Source: Agrypnia vestita
Lineage: Eukaryota > Arthropoda > Insecta > Trichoptera > Phryganeidae
Length of the DNA: 64,000 bases
Reading direction: 5' to 3'
Assembly: GCA_016648135.1 (NCBI GenBank)
Contig: JADDOH010004219.1
Location: forward strand, 62,001 to 126,000
Shown here: positions 24,301-33,431 of the stretch, in pieces
How positions within the stretch are numbered: the first letter of the stretch is position 1
Layout of the letters: each line of letters begins with the position of its first letter
Translations under genes and position numbers: made by a program
Notes under the pieces: generated by a model
What the model saw: the letters and a program-made list of their open reading frames with translations, nothing else
Told to the model about the DNA's origin: nothing
Databases searched by the model: none

Positions 24301-24437
24301 CAGGTATATGTTTCTCGGAGGTGAGATGTGCTTATGAGGTAACTGCCGCTATGAAGAACTGGGAAGTTATTATTGGCTCGTCACACATCATCACGCCAGA
24401 GGGATTCCTGGCTGACTTAGCTATCCTTAGCGGTTAG
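316..24437 (+). CDS. Rop: Syntaxin-binding protein Rop (Munc18-1 / unc-18 orthologue), 14 coding exons
   Basis: This is a Sec1/Munc18 (SM) protein. The family binds syntaxin-1 and assembled SNAREs at the presynaptic membrane and is essential for vesicle docking and fusion. Exons by splice site and phase: 316-343, 5614-5769, 7453-7608, exon 4 (either 8645-8748 or 10612-10715), 13145-13293, 14557-14614, 15950-16104, 17028-17182, 17845-17999, 18496-18576, 21100-21267, 21600-21796, 23328-23410, 24304-24437 (stop TAG). The joined frame is open for 592 residues, matching the usual 590-600. It starts [19 protein letters not shown]. Other family blocks seen are [20 protein letters not shown] (exon 7), [18 protein letters not shown] (exon 9), [19 protein letters not shown] (exon 10), [16 protein letters not shown] (exon 12), and the C-terminal EVRCAYEV with GSSHIITP (exon 14). 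All introns are GT-AG. Introns 1 and 10 are the most transposon-loaded. The assignment follows from remembered similarity to Drosophila Rop throughout. Confidence 0.97.
1405..1471 (+). repeat. tRNA-derived SINE fragment
   Basis: It contains a strong RNA polymerase III B-box-like core (GGTTCGATTCC) inside an arm CCGGG...CCCGG followed by TGAGGTCAC. Related copies lie at 15060-15113 and 50566-50632. No intact acceptor stem or A box is visible, so it is not a functional tRNA. Confidence 0.6.
1508..1672. mobile_element. MITE with about 48-bp inverted arms (family 1)
   Basis: The left arm (TTTGTATTTGATTGTATCGA region) and the right arm (reverse complement of TCGATGCAATCAATTACAAA) pair over roughly 48 bp. 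A second, diverged copy is at 17395-17607. No coding capacity. Confidence 0.6.
2087..2385. mobile_element. MITE (family 2), inverted ends around AAAAGTGGATGGAAGTC
   Basis: The terminal arms read GAAAAGTGGATGGAAGTC on the left and its reverse complement GACTTCCATCCACTTTTC on the right. The interior (AATGTGTGGATGTTCTTAC...GGTGAATGTTGCATTGTGT) recurs at 4335-4583, 24055-24180 and 56326-56712. The outermost bases are ill-defined. Confidence 0.6.
2445..2680. repeat. AT-rich tract with dispersed TATAAGCAGTA units
   Basis: The short unit TATAAGCAGTA or close variants recurs at least six times at irregular spacing in an AT-rich stretch, like a decayed minisatellite. Non-coding. Confidence 0.5.
2900..3690 (+). 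other. Intron 1 sequence with no recognised gene
   Basis: Open frames of 95 and 68 codons occur here (3200-3487 and 3488-3694), but their translations match nothing I recognise. The less AT-rich 3290-3480 segment could be part of an old retroelement. I see nothing firmer. Confidence 0.3.
3700..3862 (+). mobile_element. LINE (RTE-like) 3' end fragment
   Basis: A short translated remnant [11 protein letters not shown] resembles the W-GH-(I/V)-R C-terminal block of RTE-like LINEs. It is followed by a GATGATGATGAT simple-repeat tail typical of RTE 3' ends. Heavily decayed. Confidence 0.45.
4335..4583. mobile_element. MITE family 2 copy
   Basis: It shares the interior of the 2087-2385 element (ATGTGGAAGTTCTTAC, GGTGAATTGTGTA, TGATTACTTAAGCCA) and ends in AGTTTCGTGTCTGTGAGACT, the same terminus as the 56326-56712 copy. 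Confidence 0.55.
4892..4967. promoter_or_regulatory. Heat-shock-element array 1 (GAAnnTTC repeats)
   Basis: Positions 4892-4919 contain six uninterrupted alternating units GAA/TTC/GAA/TTC/GAA/TTC at exact 5-bp spacing, the trimeric HSF binding pattern doubled. Three more units follow at 4923-4935 (TTCcaGAActTTC), and GAAccTTCtaGAc is near 4958-4970. A consensus HSE needs only three units. Binding is inferred, not shown. Confidence 0.7.
4999..5082. promoter_or_regulatory. Heat-shock-element array 2 (tandem duplicate of array 1)
   Basis: Positions 5009-5036 again hold six perfect alternating GAA/TTC units at 5-bp spacing. They are preceded in register by GAAccTTa at 4999-5006 and followed by TTCcaGAActTTCtaGAg at 5040-5057 and TTCcgGAAccTTCtaGAc at 5065-5082. 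Shared text with array 1 (TTCTCCTTCCAGAACTTTC) is offset by 117 bp, so the two arrays look like a tandem duplication. Confidence 0.7.
6404..6443 (+). mobile_element. End fragment of a GGGCCGGTTGTATCA MITE
   Basis: It begins GGGCCGGTTGTATCAGCTTGG after a TAA, like the Harbinger-type MITE at 63145 and one end of the 1.6-kb elements. It is interrupted by the hAT insertion at 6452. The other end was not found. Confidence 0.45.
6452..7138. mobile_element. Non-autonomous hAT element with perfect 8-bp target duplication
   Basis: The element begins CAGGGTTCGAGGATATATATCC and ends GGATTTTTTTGAACCCTG. The perfect 8-bp palindromic duplication GTTTAAAC lies at 6444-6451 and 7139-7146. CAGGGTTC/GAACCCTG ends with 8-bp duplications are diagnostic of hAT. 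At 687 bp it has no transposase. Paired ATATATATC tracts sit just inside each end. Confidence 0.85.
6739..6893. repeat. 65-bp tandem repeat inside the hAT element
   Basis: Two full units (starting 6739 and 6804) and a partial third (6869) have exactly 65-bp period. Each contains TTTTAAAAAGTGC and CTACTAGATGGCGCTAG. A related CTAGATGGCGCTAG also lies upstream at about 6563. Confidence 0.8.
7858..8313. mobile_element. MITE (family 3), about 40-bp inverted ends
   Basis: The left end TAGTAGCAAAAACTTCGAGG continues into GAGTCTTCTTCA. The right end reads TGAAGAAGACTCCCTCAAAG then TTTTTGTTACTAGCTA, its reverse complement with few mismatches. The interior segment around AAATAAGTCGGAAATATTGA is shared with the elements at 31577-32089 and 38800-38996. 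Fragments also occur at 9530-9600 and 50131-50260. Confidence 0.65.
8645..8748 (+). CDS. Rop: Rop alternative exon 4a
   Basis: This is a 104-nt exon flanked by a TTTCAG acceptor and a GTTTGT donor. With the single G left by exon 3 it encodes 35 residues beginning [13 protein letters not shown] and ending [10 protein letters not shown]. It has the same length and phase as exon 4b (10612-10715) and clear residue similarity to it. Splicing both into one message would break the reading frame (104 is not a multiple of 3), so the two are expected to be mutually exclusive. It would cover about residues 114-148, around the end of SM domain 1. It is the more divergent of the two ([10 protein letters not shown] here versus [10 protein letters not shown] in 4b). 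Confidence 0.85.
9530..10060. mobile_element. Mixed MITE fragments in Rop intron 4a-4b
   Basis: It starts with a family-3 end (GGTGTCTGGTAGCTAATAGC). It continues with text shared with the pogo-type MITEs (AGCATAATAAATATTGCGTT, ATTTCTTGAAATATGCAAAA). Boundaries are unclear. Confidence 0.4.
10612..10715 (+). CDS. Rop: Rop alternative exon 4b
   Basis: This is a 104-nt exon with a pyrimidine-rich acceptor (ending GATAG) and a GTTCAC donor. It encodes [14 protein letters not shown] through [11 protein letters not shown], nearly identical to the corresponding stretch of Drosophila Rop as I recall it, so this is the conserved or canonical version. It is a homologous duplicate of exon 4a, about 1.9 kb downstream. 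Confidence 0.9.
10970..11095. repeat. Decayed foldback repeat
   Basis: This is a weaker relative of the foldback at 12465-12602. It shares GTTTTCTGTGATATTCTG on the left and CACATGGCAGAATATTATCA on the right, which are roughly inverted. Confidence 0.4.
11100..12460 (+). other. Rop intron sequence, no gene seen
   Basis: AT-rich intron between exons 4b and 5. I find no coding similarity, tRNA or well-ended transposon here. Confidence 0.5.
12465..12602. repeat. Foldback (hairpin) element, arms of about 48 bp
   Basis: The left arm TTTTCTGGGATATTCTGTCA then TGTATATCTGATCTCTCTGG pairs with the right arm CTAGAGAGGTCAGATATACA then TGGCAAAATATCTCAGAAAA. The short spacer includes AGGGTCCATCCTGAGTTTGA. 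Likely a MITE. Non-coding. Confidence 0.6.
13885..14020 (+). mobile_element. LINE 3' terminal fragment with ATT tail
   Basis: A short remnant reading [17 protein letters not shown] resembles the conserved LINE C-terminal block (A-DR--W--LEEAF). It is followed by AATAAAGGC and an ATT microsatellite tail. Confidence 0.5.
15060..15113 (+). repeat. tRNA-derived SINE fragment
   Basis: It has the same arm as the copy at 1405 (GGGTTCCGGGTTCGATTCCC, then GGTGAGGTCACAA), with the upstream TAGCTTCTCATACCGA seen more clearly. It lies in Rop intron 6. Confidence 0.6.
16290..16460 (-). repeat. tRNA-derived SINE, minus strand
   Basis: On the minus strand it carries TAGCTTGTTGGTTTTG (A-box-like) and TGGTTCGAGCCCCATTCCAT (B-box). 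A second, plus-strand copy is at 33826-34010, sharing the 3' body AGCTTATTTTGAAAATAGTA. Its internal promoter boxes are about 40 bp apart, as in tRNA heads. Confidence 0.65.
17395..17607. mobile_element. MITE family 1 copy in Rop intron 8
   Basis: It has inverted arms around GTGTATTGATGATTGGTAAC and TTACCAATTGTTGATACAAT, related to the element at 1508-1672. It sits about 210 bp downstream of exon 8. Confidence 0.55.
18590..19165 (-). mobile_element. Penelope-like element, 3' fragment (minus strand)
   Basis: It is co-linear with the 3' part of the Penelope copy at 51690-53650. Shared blocks include GATATGGCAGTTACTTTATG, GAGGAGCAGTCCCTCTCATC and GATGTTCCTTTATTCTTATA. It is 5'-truncated and ends about 30 bp before the 1.6-kb element at 19197. 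Its hammerhead-like core is mutated (GATAC in place of GAAAC). Confidence 0.65.
19197..20775. mobile_element. Unclassified 1.6-kb TIR transposon, copy 1 (Rop intron 10)
   Basis: The ends are imperfect inverted repeats of about 28 bp (TTACAGCGAATTTGC... and ...CAGATTCACTGTAA). They are flanked by near-identical 8-mers, CGTATATA (19189-19196) and CATATATA (20776-20783). Nearly the whole length recurs inverted at 39602-41203. No transposase is recognisable. It has an internal hairpin at about 19436-19555 centred on TCCTATTTTAACTCCTAAAT. The 8-bp duplication would fit hAT or P-type elements, but the ends match neither obviously. Confidence 0.75.
22400..22594. mobile_element. Pogo/Tigger-type MITE, 3' part
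   Basis: It ends TTCGAATTATCAAGGTTCTACTG followed by TA, the reverse complement of the CAGTAGAACCTCG terminus seen at 42913. The interior shares ATTTCTTGAAATATGCAAAA with the other copies. The left end is lost. Confidence 0.5.
22670..22760 (-). mobile_element. Possible LINE/SINE 3' fragment with GAA tail
   Basis: On the minus strand, a segment containing CACCCCATAGGGGTGAAACA ends in a GAAGAAGAAGAAGAA tail, the arrangement of RTE-like 3' ends. No protein is readable. Confidence 0.3.
24055..24180. mobile_element. MITE family 2 fragment before the last Rop exon
   Basis: It shares AATTTGATAATGTGTGGATG and AACGTTGCATTGTGTAAA with the 2087 and 56326 copies. It lies 120 bp upstream of exon 14. Confidence 0.5.
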
Positions 24438-27400
24438 ACGAGACTGTTGAGGGGCCGCCCGTGGGTCAGTCTTTCTGTCATACACTCTAATCGGATTGAA
24501 ACTCATTTCAAGAAGGGGACAAAAATCCTATTCATTTCCATGAGGACGTTTAACATATATGTGTACGTTGACTGTAGTTTTTAATTGCATTTTTGTACCG
24601 TATCCAGGACAATCTTACTCTGCGATACATGAAGGTTTGGCACACAATGAGGACATGTTTGACACACTTAATTTTATTGTGTTTTGTACCATCTTTAAGA
24701 GAATTGTAATGTTAACAATATAAAAACTGATTTGTATTTTGTCTAATCTTCGCAACAGTATAATTTTATCAGAACAATTTAATAAAGATCCCTTTTTGTA
24801 TAGAAATGTCTTCAATCAAATTTGAGTGTCGGATAAACTTTGAAATGCGATTCCATTGTGCATTACCGATCAATAATTTTCTAATGATTTCAATAGATGT
24901 CGCTTGATAACAAATGTGTAGCATTTTTTTATCATAGTAATAATAATTACATGATTCCGTGTACACAACCACACTGGTACACATCTGACTAAATATTTAC
25001 TGCGTTCTGCTTAGAATTATTACTAAAGGTGTTACAGTTTCTCAGTTTTTTTCATCTTAAATGTTGTGCAAGATTTAATCAGTATATATTATGATAATAT
25101 ACAGTTAGACTCGTTAAAACCAAAAAGTGAAAATTAAATCTGTAGTGATTAAGAATACGTACAAGTAATTTTCATTGTATTTGAAAAAACCTTAAATTTT
25201 TTTGGACTGACCGTATTCTCTAAGACAGTGGGTTGCTTGCATTTAATTTCTACAGAGTTATTTGCGAACTTGGAATCAAAACATGTATGTATAAGGAAGT
25301 ATAAAACATTGGTAAATACATAATTGTTTAAAATTTCAGTTGTAGCAATGAAATTTAACAATTTAACCAAATGTTTGTGAGTGCGGCTGACCTTCAGTCA
25401 GGATCTTCCGGCTCAGGCTGACTTAACGAAACCATTGCAGGTTCCATTACGACAATGCACTCCACATTTTAACATCCAGCGGTATTGGCCACAATGGTGG
25501 ACCCTGCAACGTGTACTGAAACATTGGTCAAAGTGTCCATTACGGATGGTCCACAGAATTTCTGCTTTTTTAAAATCTATTTTATGTTTTAACATTGACA
25601 GTATATTTTTATACTTTTCTCTTGAACTTCCCAGAAAGCTATTGAATCTCACAGATTCATTTACCCATACCTGCTGCACTTCTACCTGGTGGCCTTGATA
25701 ATAAATACTGAAAAACATATAGAGTGCAACAATTGATGCACTAACTGATCCGAAACAGGTATTGAGAGAAGTCATTGCATTTCTGAAAAGTCATTTGTTA
25801 ATTTTTGATACAAGAGCCAGCTGACTCACTGTAGCTAGGCGTTAATGCTGCAATAAAGGTAAACTTGGACGTATATACGTACATAAATATTTTGAAGTTA
25901 TTGGCTACTTGTATTTTTACATGTTGTTTCATTGTCAATACCTTATATTTTCTTTAAAACAATTCTTCTTGTTTATGCTTATTATTATTTTATCGATTTG
26001 GAGTTAATCATGTCACTGTAAGATTGAATAAGTAAGAACACAAATAATTGAAAAATTATTAACCTCTTCCGAATAAATCGTTTGTCATGTGAAAAAATGT
26101 CACAAATACATGCATAAAACGTTTCTGGAATCAAAGAACACAAATTGTTTCCAAAATATTTTCGATAATGACTTGCGTATTTTGTCTTCTTCATAAAGTA
26201 GACTAATTTTAACTAAAGTCATATTTCAAGACTACTAAACATTTTATTGGTATGTGCCCCATGTTATACATTTGATCCCTAAAGTTATCACATTCAAAGG
26301 TTCGACCGTACATCGGGCATAGAATTAAAAAAATAAATTGTTGCAGTATAAAATCTGGAAAATAATGAAATCATCGCCAAGGAAATTGTAATCATCAATC
26401 ACGGATTTCTCGCACAATTGCCGCAATTGTGGTGGATTTTTAAATGATAATATTTGTTAATAATAATTTCTCTTTTATGAGCTGGTGGTACCTGGGGCAT
26501 TGCTAATCGATCAAAGAGTATGGAAGGTGCATGAGTGAGGGAATGGATAGGCCTGATGAATGTTATCTGATGACACTTATTATACAATTGGTTGAGTTTC
26601 ATTTTTAATATAGTTTATTTACCTGTTTAATGCAGAATTATGTTTATTCATTATTTATTATGTAAGTATGCTGTTAGAATATTAATAGCAGTTTAGAAAT
26701 TAAATAATTATTTTACGAATTTTGTCACTATTGCACTATATAAATTTTATTATTACATAGTTGTCATCTCAATAGAAAAATCTATCAAGATAGGTATGAT
26801 TTTATTAGTTATTATTAATATTTAATATTACATGCAAAAGTAGAAAATTTTTAATTTATTTAAAAATTTCCCTTGGTAAAAATAATCATTTTTAATATTC
26901 CTTTCTTTGGTCAAAGAAAATAAGGTTGCTCTTACATATAAGAATAACAAACATTCATAATATTTAGTGTCATTTTATTTAATTTCACAAATATTAATTA
27001 ATGTACCTAGATTATAATAAGATTATTCATTATTTTAAAAAGAAATTGAGTTTACATGATGCATTGTATTATGTACCGGTACATTATAATCTAGAATGAT
27101 AGTCATGAAACATTTAGCCTTATAATAATTTTAAAAACTTCCACACCTTGCATTTGTACTAATATGGCAAAACAATTTGTTACCATTAACTGTATTTTTT
27201 TAAATTGCTCATTATTTTAAATTGGTAGGAAATAGAATATGGTAAAAGACTTAATATTGTTCAGTATAAAAATCTCTTACCGGTTACCGGACTTGATCAA
27301 TATTAACGTTAAGTAAATTAGACATAATCGAGTTTCATACTTGTGACATGTCCGTTTTCCATTTTATATTCGAATTTGTGCAAAATAATATTCTCTCTCA

Positions 27401-28970
27401 TATTTTTATAAAAATTTTGAATCTAAATTTAGAGTGGGTAGAAAATGATTGTGAATGTTGGTAGATTTTTTCAAATTTTTTTAAATCATTGGAAATATTT
27501 AGAATTCCCTTATTTGGGGAAAACGGAACGAGGCGGGGGAATTAAAATAATTTCACTAAAAAAATGTTTGTATCGTGGACAAGATGACGAAAAACTTTGA
27601 GCAATAGTATTATATATTATATATAAATGCTTTTTTTAAATCAAATTGTATTCGGTGCTGACATTAAAAGAAACCAAATTATGTGATCTTTGTGTAATAT
27701 CATTTTGATTTGCAGGTTTAGAATAGCAATTCATTTTGGAATATGTTCAAAGAATGCCTAAATAGTGTATTGCTACTTTAAAAATGTTTATGTGCATGTT
27801 TAAAACAACATTATATCGTATATAAGTTTTAAAATAAATAAATGTATTTATTCCAAGAAAATATTTTGTGATTTTGAAGTGTCTGTACCATGATTATTGA
27901 TTGCCATTAGAAAAAAACCTATTTAATTTATTTCACCTTAAATGAAAAATGTCAAAGTAAGCAGTTCGGCCAGTCGTTTGTTTAATTCTATAAGTCTCAG
28001 AATAATTTTTGAAATGGGTCATCCTCAACTACACCTATCGTTCGGTTACTATAAATGTCAACGCGGATTACACTGACATTTTTTCTTGTGGCGGTCAATA
28101 CAGTTTATAGCCTTTGAATGTAGATTTAAAATAATAATTAAGATAAAAGTCTTTGAAAAAAATGTTCACTAATATTATAAATGGTCAATTGATTATTATC
28201 GTAGGCAATAAGAAATGTAACTACCGGTTGACTTAGATATTGTATATTCAAGCGCATTGTTATCTGATGAACTCTTATTCCAAGTATTAATAATAAATAT
28301 TATGCTGTGAGATACCATTCTTTTATTTTATTTTACAATCCTACTTCCCAATGGTATTTATTTGCTTATTTCGACGGTTCCAACATATACTATCGAATCT
28401 GCAAAAAAATTATTTTCGTTTTACTATTTTAAACCATCCGATTTACTCTACATTTTCGGATAATGTTAAAAAATTGTTTACTTTTTATTTTGGACATATT
28501 TTTTGTAAAAAAAGGGAAGAATGTCTCCATCTACAGGAGCTTTCAGCTTTGTACCCCAATGAGAACTCGCTGCAAACCTGCCATCTTAATAATATCTATG
28601 TATACAAAAAGTGAATAAATAAATAAAGTCATCTGGTAGCGTTAGTGATGGACATTGTTACACAGAGAATTATTGTTTAGGGCTATGTGCAAGTATCCCA
28701 AAAGTCACATGCAGCTCAGGAACCGCGATTTGCTTAGACTGGACGAAACAAGCACATTAATGCATATTTATCTATGTAATACAAAGAACTTAAAACCGAA
28801 TATTGGTTCATCAAGTCCAGATAGTGTCAACCCTATCAAACTCACTTTTTTATTAATAATAATTATTAATGTCAAGTTCATTTCTACAGTTCAATGTTTT
28901 TGAAATAATTTTTGTGAATTGATGTGAAAAATGAGAAATCACATTATTACTATTATCTTATTGTGTTTAT
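24438..28970 (+). other. Rop 3' UTR and spacer, no gene seen
   Basis: The 4.5 kb after the Rop stop are AT-rich with several AATAAA signals (the first near 24780, another cluster near 27835). I see no well-ended transposon and no convincing ORF. Frames of 105 and 120 codons at 25381-25775 lie on opposite strands over each other and match nothing. Some of this is probably a long 3' UTR. The end of the transcript cannot be fixed from sequence. Confidence 0.4.
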
Positions 28971-28977
28971 CTTCTGA

Positions 28978-31498
28978 CTAGCGGCCCACCCCGGCTTCGC
29001 ACGGGTATTTAACAAAAGTTTCAAAAATTATAAATTTTAACACACACATACACCCTTCTTTTTGCGTCGGAGGTTACTAAAAAAGAGTATATTATAAAGG
29101 AAGTTTGGATATTATTTAAATGAATTTTTTCGTTATTATTTTTTATTTCATTTGTTATTTTTTAATATTTGATTATTTTATATTTATGTCTAATTTTTGT
29201 AAAAAGATCATACAAGACATAAACCATTAAATTTATTAGGTCAGAGCTTCCCTGTAAACGATATTTGATGTTGTTTTATTTTATGGCAGCAAAACAAACT
29301 GTTTTTCAGGAGCTCCGACCCGCGATAGGCCAACATAGAGTTGGCCATGAGTAAAACATTATTTTTGTAAGTCGATCCCTACTAATTCAAAGGTTTGGCT
29401 TTCCGATTTTTAACGTCAATTTGTGTGGTGGCAGTCCAGAAGGGTTTAGTGAATTTAAAAATTCCTGTGGATAATGGAATGCGTCTTTGATATTAGTCAC
29501 AGTGTCGATCGATTTGTAGTTTTTTATTTGGCCAGGGACTTTTTGAATAACCAGATTGTTTATTTCGTTGACAGCATCATTCCTAGGTGACACTATTGCC
29601 CTAGTCAACCAATGAAAGTCCTTTTCGTGTAAATTCTCGATGTCAGGCATCTATTAAAATTTGGCCTAGAGACTCATCTAGGAGGATGTCACAATTTCTG
29701 CTTATATTCGGAGTGGGAAAAATTCCTTCCCCAAGTTTTAACAGTTGTTGTGGAAAATCACCATCTGTGATTCCATGAAGATGAGCTCTCTTATTCGTCC
29801 GTAATTTTAAATTTTCAATCGAAGTCCATAAGAGAGACGATTTCAAGCATGCTTTGATGATATCTGCTCGCGTACCTCTGTTAATGACGGGAAGAGTCTG
29901 TCGGAAATATCCAGCAAATACAAAAATAATCCCGCCCGTGAGAGCAGAGGAGTTTCTAAGATCTTTTAAGGTTCTGTCCACGGCCTCTATATGTGCTGTA
30001 TGGCTCATGGTGCATTCATCCCACATAATCAATGAGGCGTCTTGTAGTAATTTACCAAGAGGCTCATTTTTGCGGATAGAACATGTAGATTGTTGCTCAA
30101 GATTTACAGATAGCGGAAGTTTAAAAGTAGAATGAGCAGTTTTTCCATCCTTTAAGAGAGTTACAGCAATTCCTGATGAAGCAACTGCTATCGCTATCTT
30201 CCCTGATTGTCTTATCTTAGCAAGTATCAAATTTGCAAGAAACGTCTTTCCAGTGCCACCTGGCGCATCCAAAAAAAAAATTATTTTATTATTATTCACG
30301 CTATCGACTATAGTCTCAAAAGTATGTCTTTGATCTGGGACTAATTTTGGCAGGTTTTCATTGACGAAAGCGGTCAAACCATGTGTATTATAGTTATATG
30401 TATCTGTAGCATTGTTTTATGTACGAACTGAAAAGTTAATCCAAAATCACTTAGGCTTTTATCATTTAATTGTAATAGTTTATTTTCTATTTGTATCAAA
30501 CCTTTGTTAGAAATGTCCTCACTGTATGATAAGTCGAAGTCTTGATTTTGCTGCCTGATTCCGTGTCTAATATCTTCACATAAATCTTTTTTGAAATTGT
30601 CCCATAATTTCAATGGTTCTGATGGCTGACAAAATAAAAGTATGACTACAAACAACTCTCTCATTGCGAAAGCGATGCTTCTCTCAGAGTATTTTCCCAA
30701 TGGTCATCGTTTTGTAGCAAACCTCCGTCACGGCAAACCGTTTGATAGGTCTCTTTGAGAACTCCGTTAACGATTTTTAAGTACTCGAATAAGGTTGGAC
30801 CGCGTACGTGATGCAGCAACATCCTAAGATAGAAACACTCTGATTGAGAAGGATGTACTTCCTAAAGCGGCATCTTTTTTTATCCCTGGATGGCCAACTA
30901 CGTCCTCACCACGCCTCCTTCTTGTGAATTAATTATTGGCCCATATGTAGTATTGCGGGATTTCGAGGTATAGAAGTATATTTGCGAATTCATCTTCATG
31001 ACTGAGCTCAAAGAAAGCCAGCAAAGTAGTTTTACGTGGGTTTTGGGCCACTTGTTCAGCCGTTTCTGCGGTAAAATGTGATTTATTTGGATAAGTATTA
31101 ATACCCAGGTACGAATAATGTGGCCTGGTTTGCACCGGCACGGTGTTACATATTTTAACATAAAAAGTAGTTATTGTGACATAACTGTAATAGTTAGACA
31201 TGTGGTATCGCGAATTTTTGTAGATATTGATGTTCTCTATAAAACTGTAGTACATAATTTTGCTCTATTGTCAATAATTTCCGCAGCGTATGCGACATAA
31301 GGTTTTTTTAAATATTTTTTCACATACATTTCGAAGTTTTCATACGGATTTCTAACTTTTTTGAAAATATTCTATAGCCTATGTTCATCGTGTAGGATTC
31401 TAAATGTGAAAGAATTTTTCACATTGGTCCAGTAGTTTCGGAGCCTATTCAATTCAAACACACAATCAAATCTTTCCTCTTTATAATATTAGTATAGA
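28978..31498 (-). mobile_element. Helitron, decayed, both termini visible
   Basis: On the minus strand it starts TCTATACTAATATTATAAAG (5' TC end, preceded by A at 31499) and ends GGGTGGGCCGCTAG (CTRR-type 3' end, followed by T). Insertion between A and T without duplication is the Helitron rule. At 2.5 kb it is shorter than autonomous elements. Only Pif1-type helicase remains are visible, with no Rep (HUH) nuclease motif seen. Confidence 0.75.
29300..31160 (-). pseudogene. Helitron Pif1-like helicase, frameshifted remnant
   Basis: Successive minus-strand frames carry pieces of one helicase. In order: TTLLAFFELS-EDEFANILLY (about 31010), RELFVVILLFCQPSEPLKLW (about 30630), then a 244-codon stretch (30377-29643) with Walker A GGTGKTFLANLIL, Walker B IMWDECTMSH and FAGYFRQTLPVI. 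A frameshift leads to LTRAIVSPRNDAVNEINNLV (about 29600), and a further shift to a weak SRVG-P-NLFVFA-like end near 29310. It is broken by at least three frame changes and is not functional. Confidence 0.8.
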
Positions 31499-31576
31499 TT
31501 AGAGTTTAACATTATTTTTATTTTTTAGAAAATACTTAACCGTCATGAAAAATTGAGAACATTTTTATTGTGTATA

Positions 31577-32089
31577 CAGGGTTATTTGAAAACATCAATA
31601 ACTCGCAGGACTGTATTCCTGCCTTGACTATGGGTCGAAAATGTTCAAGTAGCCATCTAATATCAATAGTTATGGAGTTATGCAATATCGAAGTTTGCAC
31701 TTCATTTTTTAATATTTCTGACTTAGTTTTTACCAAACGTTGAACTATCATTACAGTAACTTATATTGAATATGAAAAATTCATTATTTTCAATACAAGT
31801 TAAATAAAACCCTGCAGATTTTTTTTTCCAATTAGAATTGGAAGGCTTTTATTATTTTATTTGACTTGTAAAGGGAATGAATTTTTCATTATCGATATAA
31901 GTTACTGAAATGAAAGTCCAACATTTTACAAAAATAAGTCAGAAATATTGAAAAAAAAAATGCAAACATAGATGTCGCATATCTCCATAACTGTTGATAT
32001 TAGGTCATGGTTGCTTGAACATTTTCGACTCAACAATTAAAGCAAGAATATAGTCCTGCGAGGTTATTAATGTTTTCCAAATAACCCTG
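31577..32089. mobile_element. MITE with TA duplication (family 4)
   Basis: It begins CAGGGTTATTTGAAAACATC and ends TTTTCCAAATAACCCTG, with TA on both sides (31575-31576 and 32090-32091). The inverted arms extend at least 40 bp, through the CGCAGGACTGTA / TATAGTCCTGCG block. The TA duplication fits the Tc1/mariner group. A 3' half copy is at 38800-38996. Confidence 0.75.
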
Positions 32090-32099
32090 TATATTTCAG

Positions 32100-33270
32100 G
32101 TCATGCCGGCAAAAGATACAACACTAACTACTTTTAGCTCACAGGTCAAAGGTTATCATTAAATTAATAAAAACATAAACAGAATACATAACGTTTATAC
32201 AAGATGATTCAGAATCCATAATATTATAATAGAAAGATGTGTATGGGAATTTTTAAAATAAAAAATTGGGGGTCATTCTTTATTTAATGAATATAGATTA
32301 TTGTGTTTCAAACATAAATGCATTTTTTGGATTTGATATTCATTGATAGAGAGCCAGTTATATGTATATCAATTCTGTTCAGAGAAAACAGTAATATTCA
32401 TGATCATTCATCATGCATCATTTGTGTATCACATGACAATAGAGATTTGTCAATCATTCACTGAATCCTAAATTCCAATCCTACTCCAAAAAAAAAGAAA
32501 AAAAAAGTAACAATTCAAATGAATGATTCAAAGTGAATGGTTCAATAAATGAATGATAGTTCCATCAACTGAACGAAACTTCCCATCTTTACAGGACAAT
32601 AAAATATTTAAGACAAAAGTACATCATCTGTCAAAATAGTTTTGAATGTCGAACATTATTGATCATCATTAAAGTAAAATTAAAGTGTGCTAGTACCTGC
32701 TTGTCACTAGGAACGTGGAAAAAGTATCAAAGCTTTTTAATTGATACCAATACTTTTGTACTCGATACTTTTACTCAATGAGTACATTATGGTAGGTAGG
32801 CATCGAATACTTTTTTCCAAACTTAGAAATAAACTAATTCGCCGAAAAGAACTAGTACCCAAAGGTGCAGAATTGTGAGGTTAAGCAACAAACACAACGC
32901 GGGTTTGGACAAGTGGAAGATAGTCACATACTAGCAGTGTCTTGCTTACATTTAATACATTTGCTATACGCCAGAGCTTGTGCTAGGGTAATCTCAATGA
33001 CAAGGCAATTGATAGCAGCAAACCCAGCCTGAACCAGTAGCGAGACAGGAATTGATTCATCTGTTGAAGCAGATGGAATTTTTGGAGTTATCACAACACT
33101 TTGGCCCTTACAAAAAAGGTTATCAAGCAGGTAAATTTTTATTCACAGTAAATCTGTGATGTCGTTATATTTATCAACACCACTGTCTACTACTCCATTC
33201 CGACAGAGGAAGGATAAGAATAATGTACTTTTGCAATTACATCTGTGTGTGCTGCACAGAACAGAATAAA
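32100..33270. other. Intergenic repeats, no gene seen
   Basis: This is AT-rich sequence with many AAGTATC/GATACTTTT motifs in both orientations from about 32710 onward, suggesting a decayed transposon. No coding signal. Confidence 0.4.
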
Positions 33271-33276
33271 TGATAC

Positions 33277-33431
33277 AGGATTACAAAAAAATCTTCATAG
33301 AAAATTAGAAAAAGTATCGAAATTGTGGGGTTCACAAAAAAATCTTCAAAGAAAATTTAAAAAAGTATAGATACTGTGAGGCTTAAAATTAAATCTTCAG
33401 AGAAAATTCGAAAAAGTATCAGTACTGTAGG
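33277..33431. repeat. About 52-bp tandem repeat, three diverged units
   Basis: Three consecutive units share ACAAAAAAATCTTCA-AGAAA, AAAAAGTAT and a GTG-GG-TT end. Confidence 0.6.

Noticed and set aside
25381..25775. Overlapping open frames of 105 and 120 codons on opposite strands
   Set aside because: No recognisable domain, no splice context, and each is the shadow of the other in the Rop 3' region.
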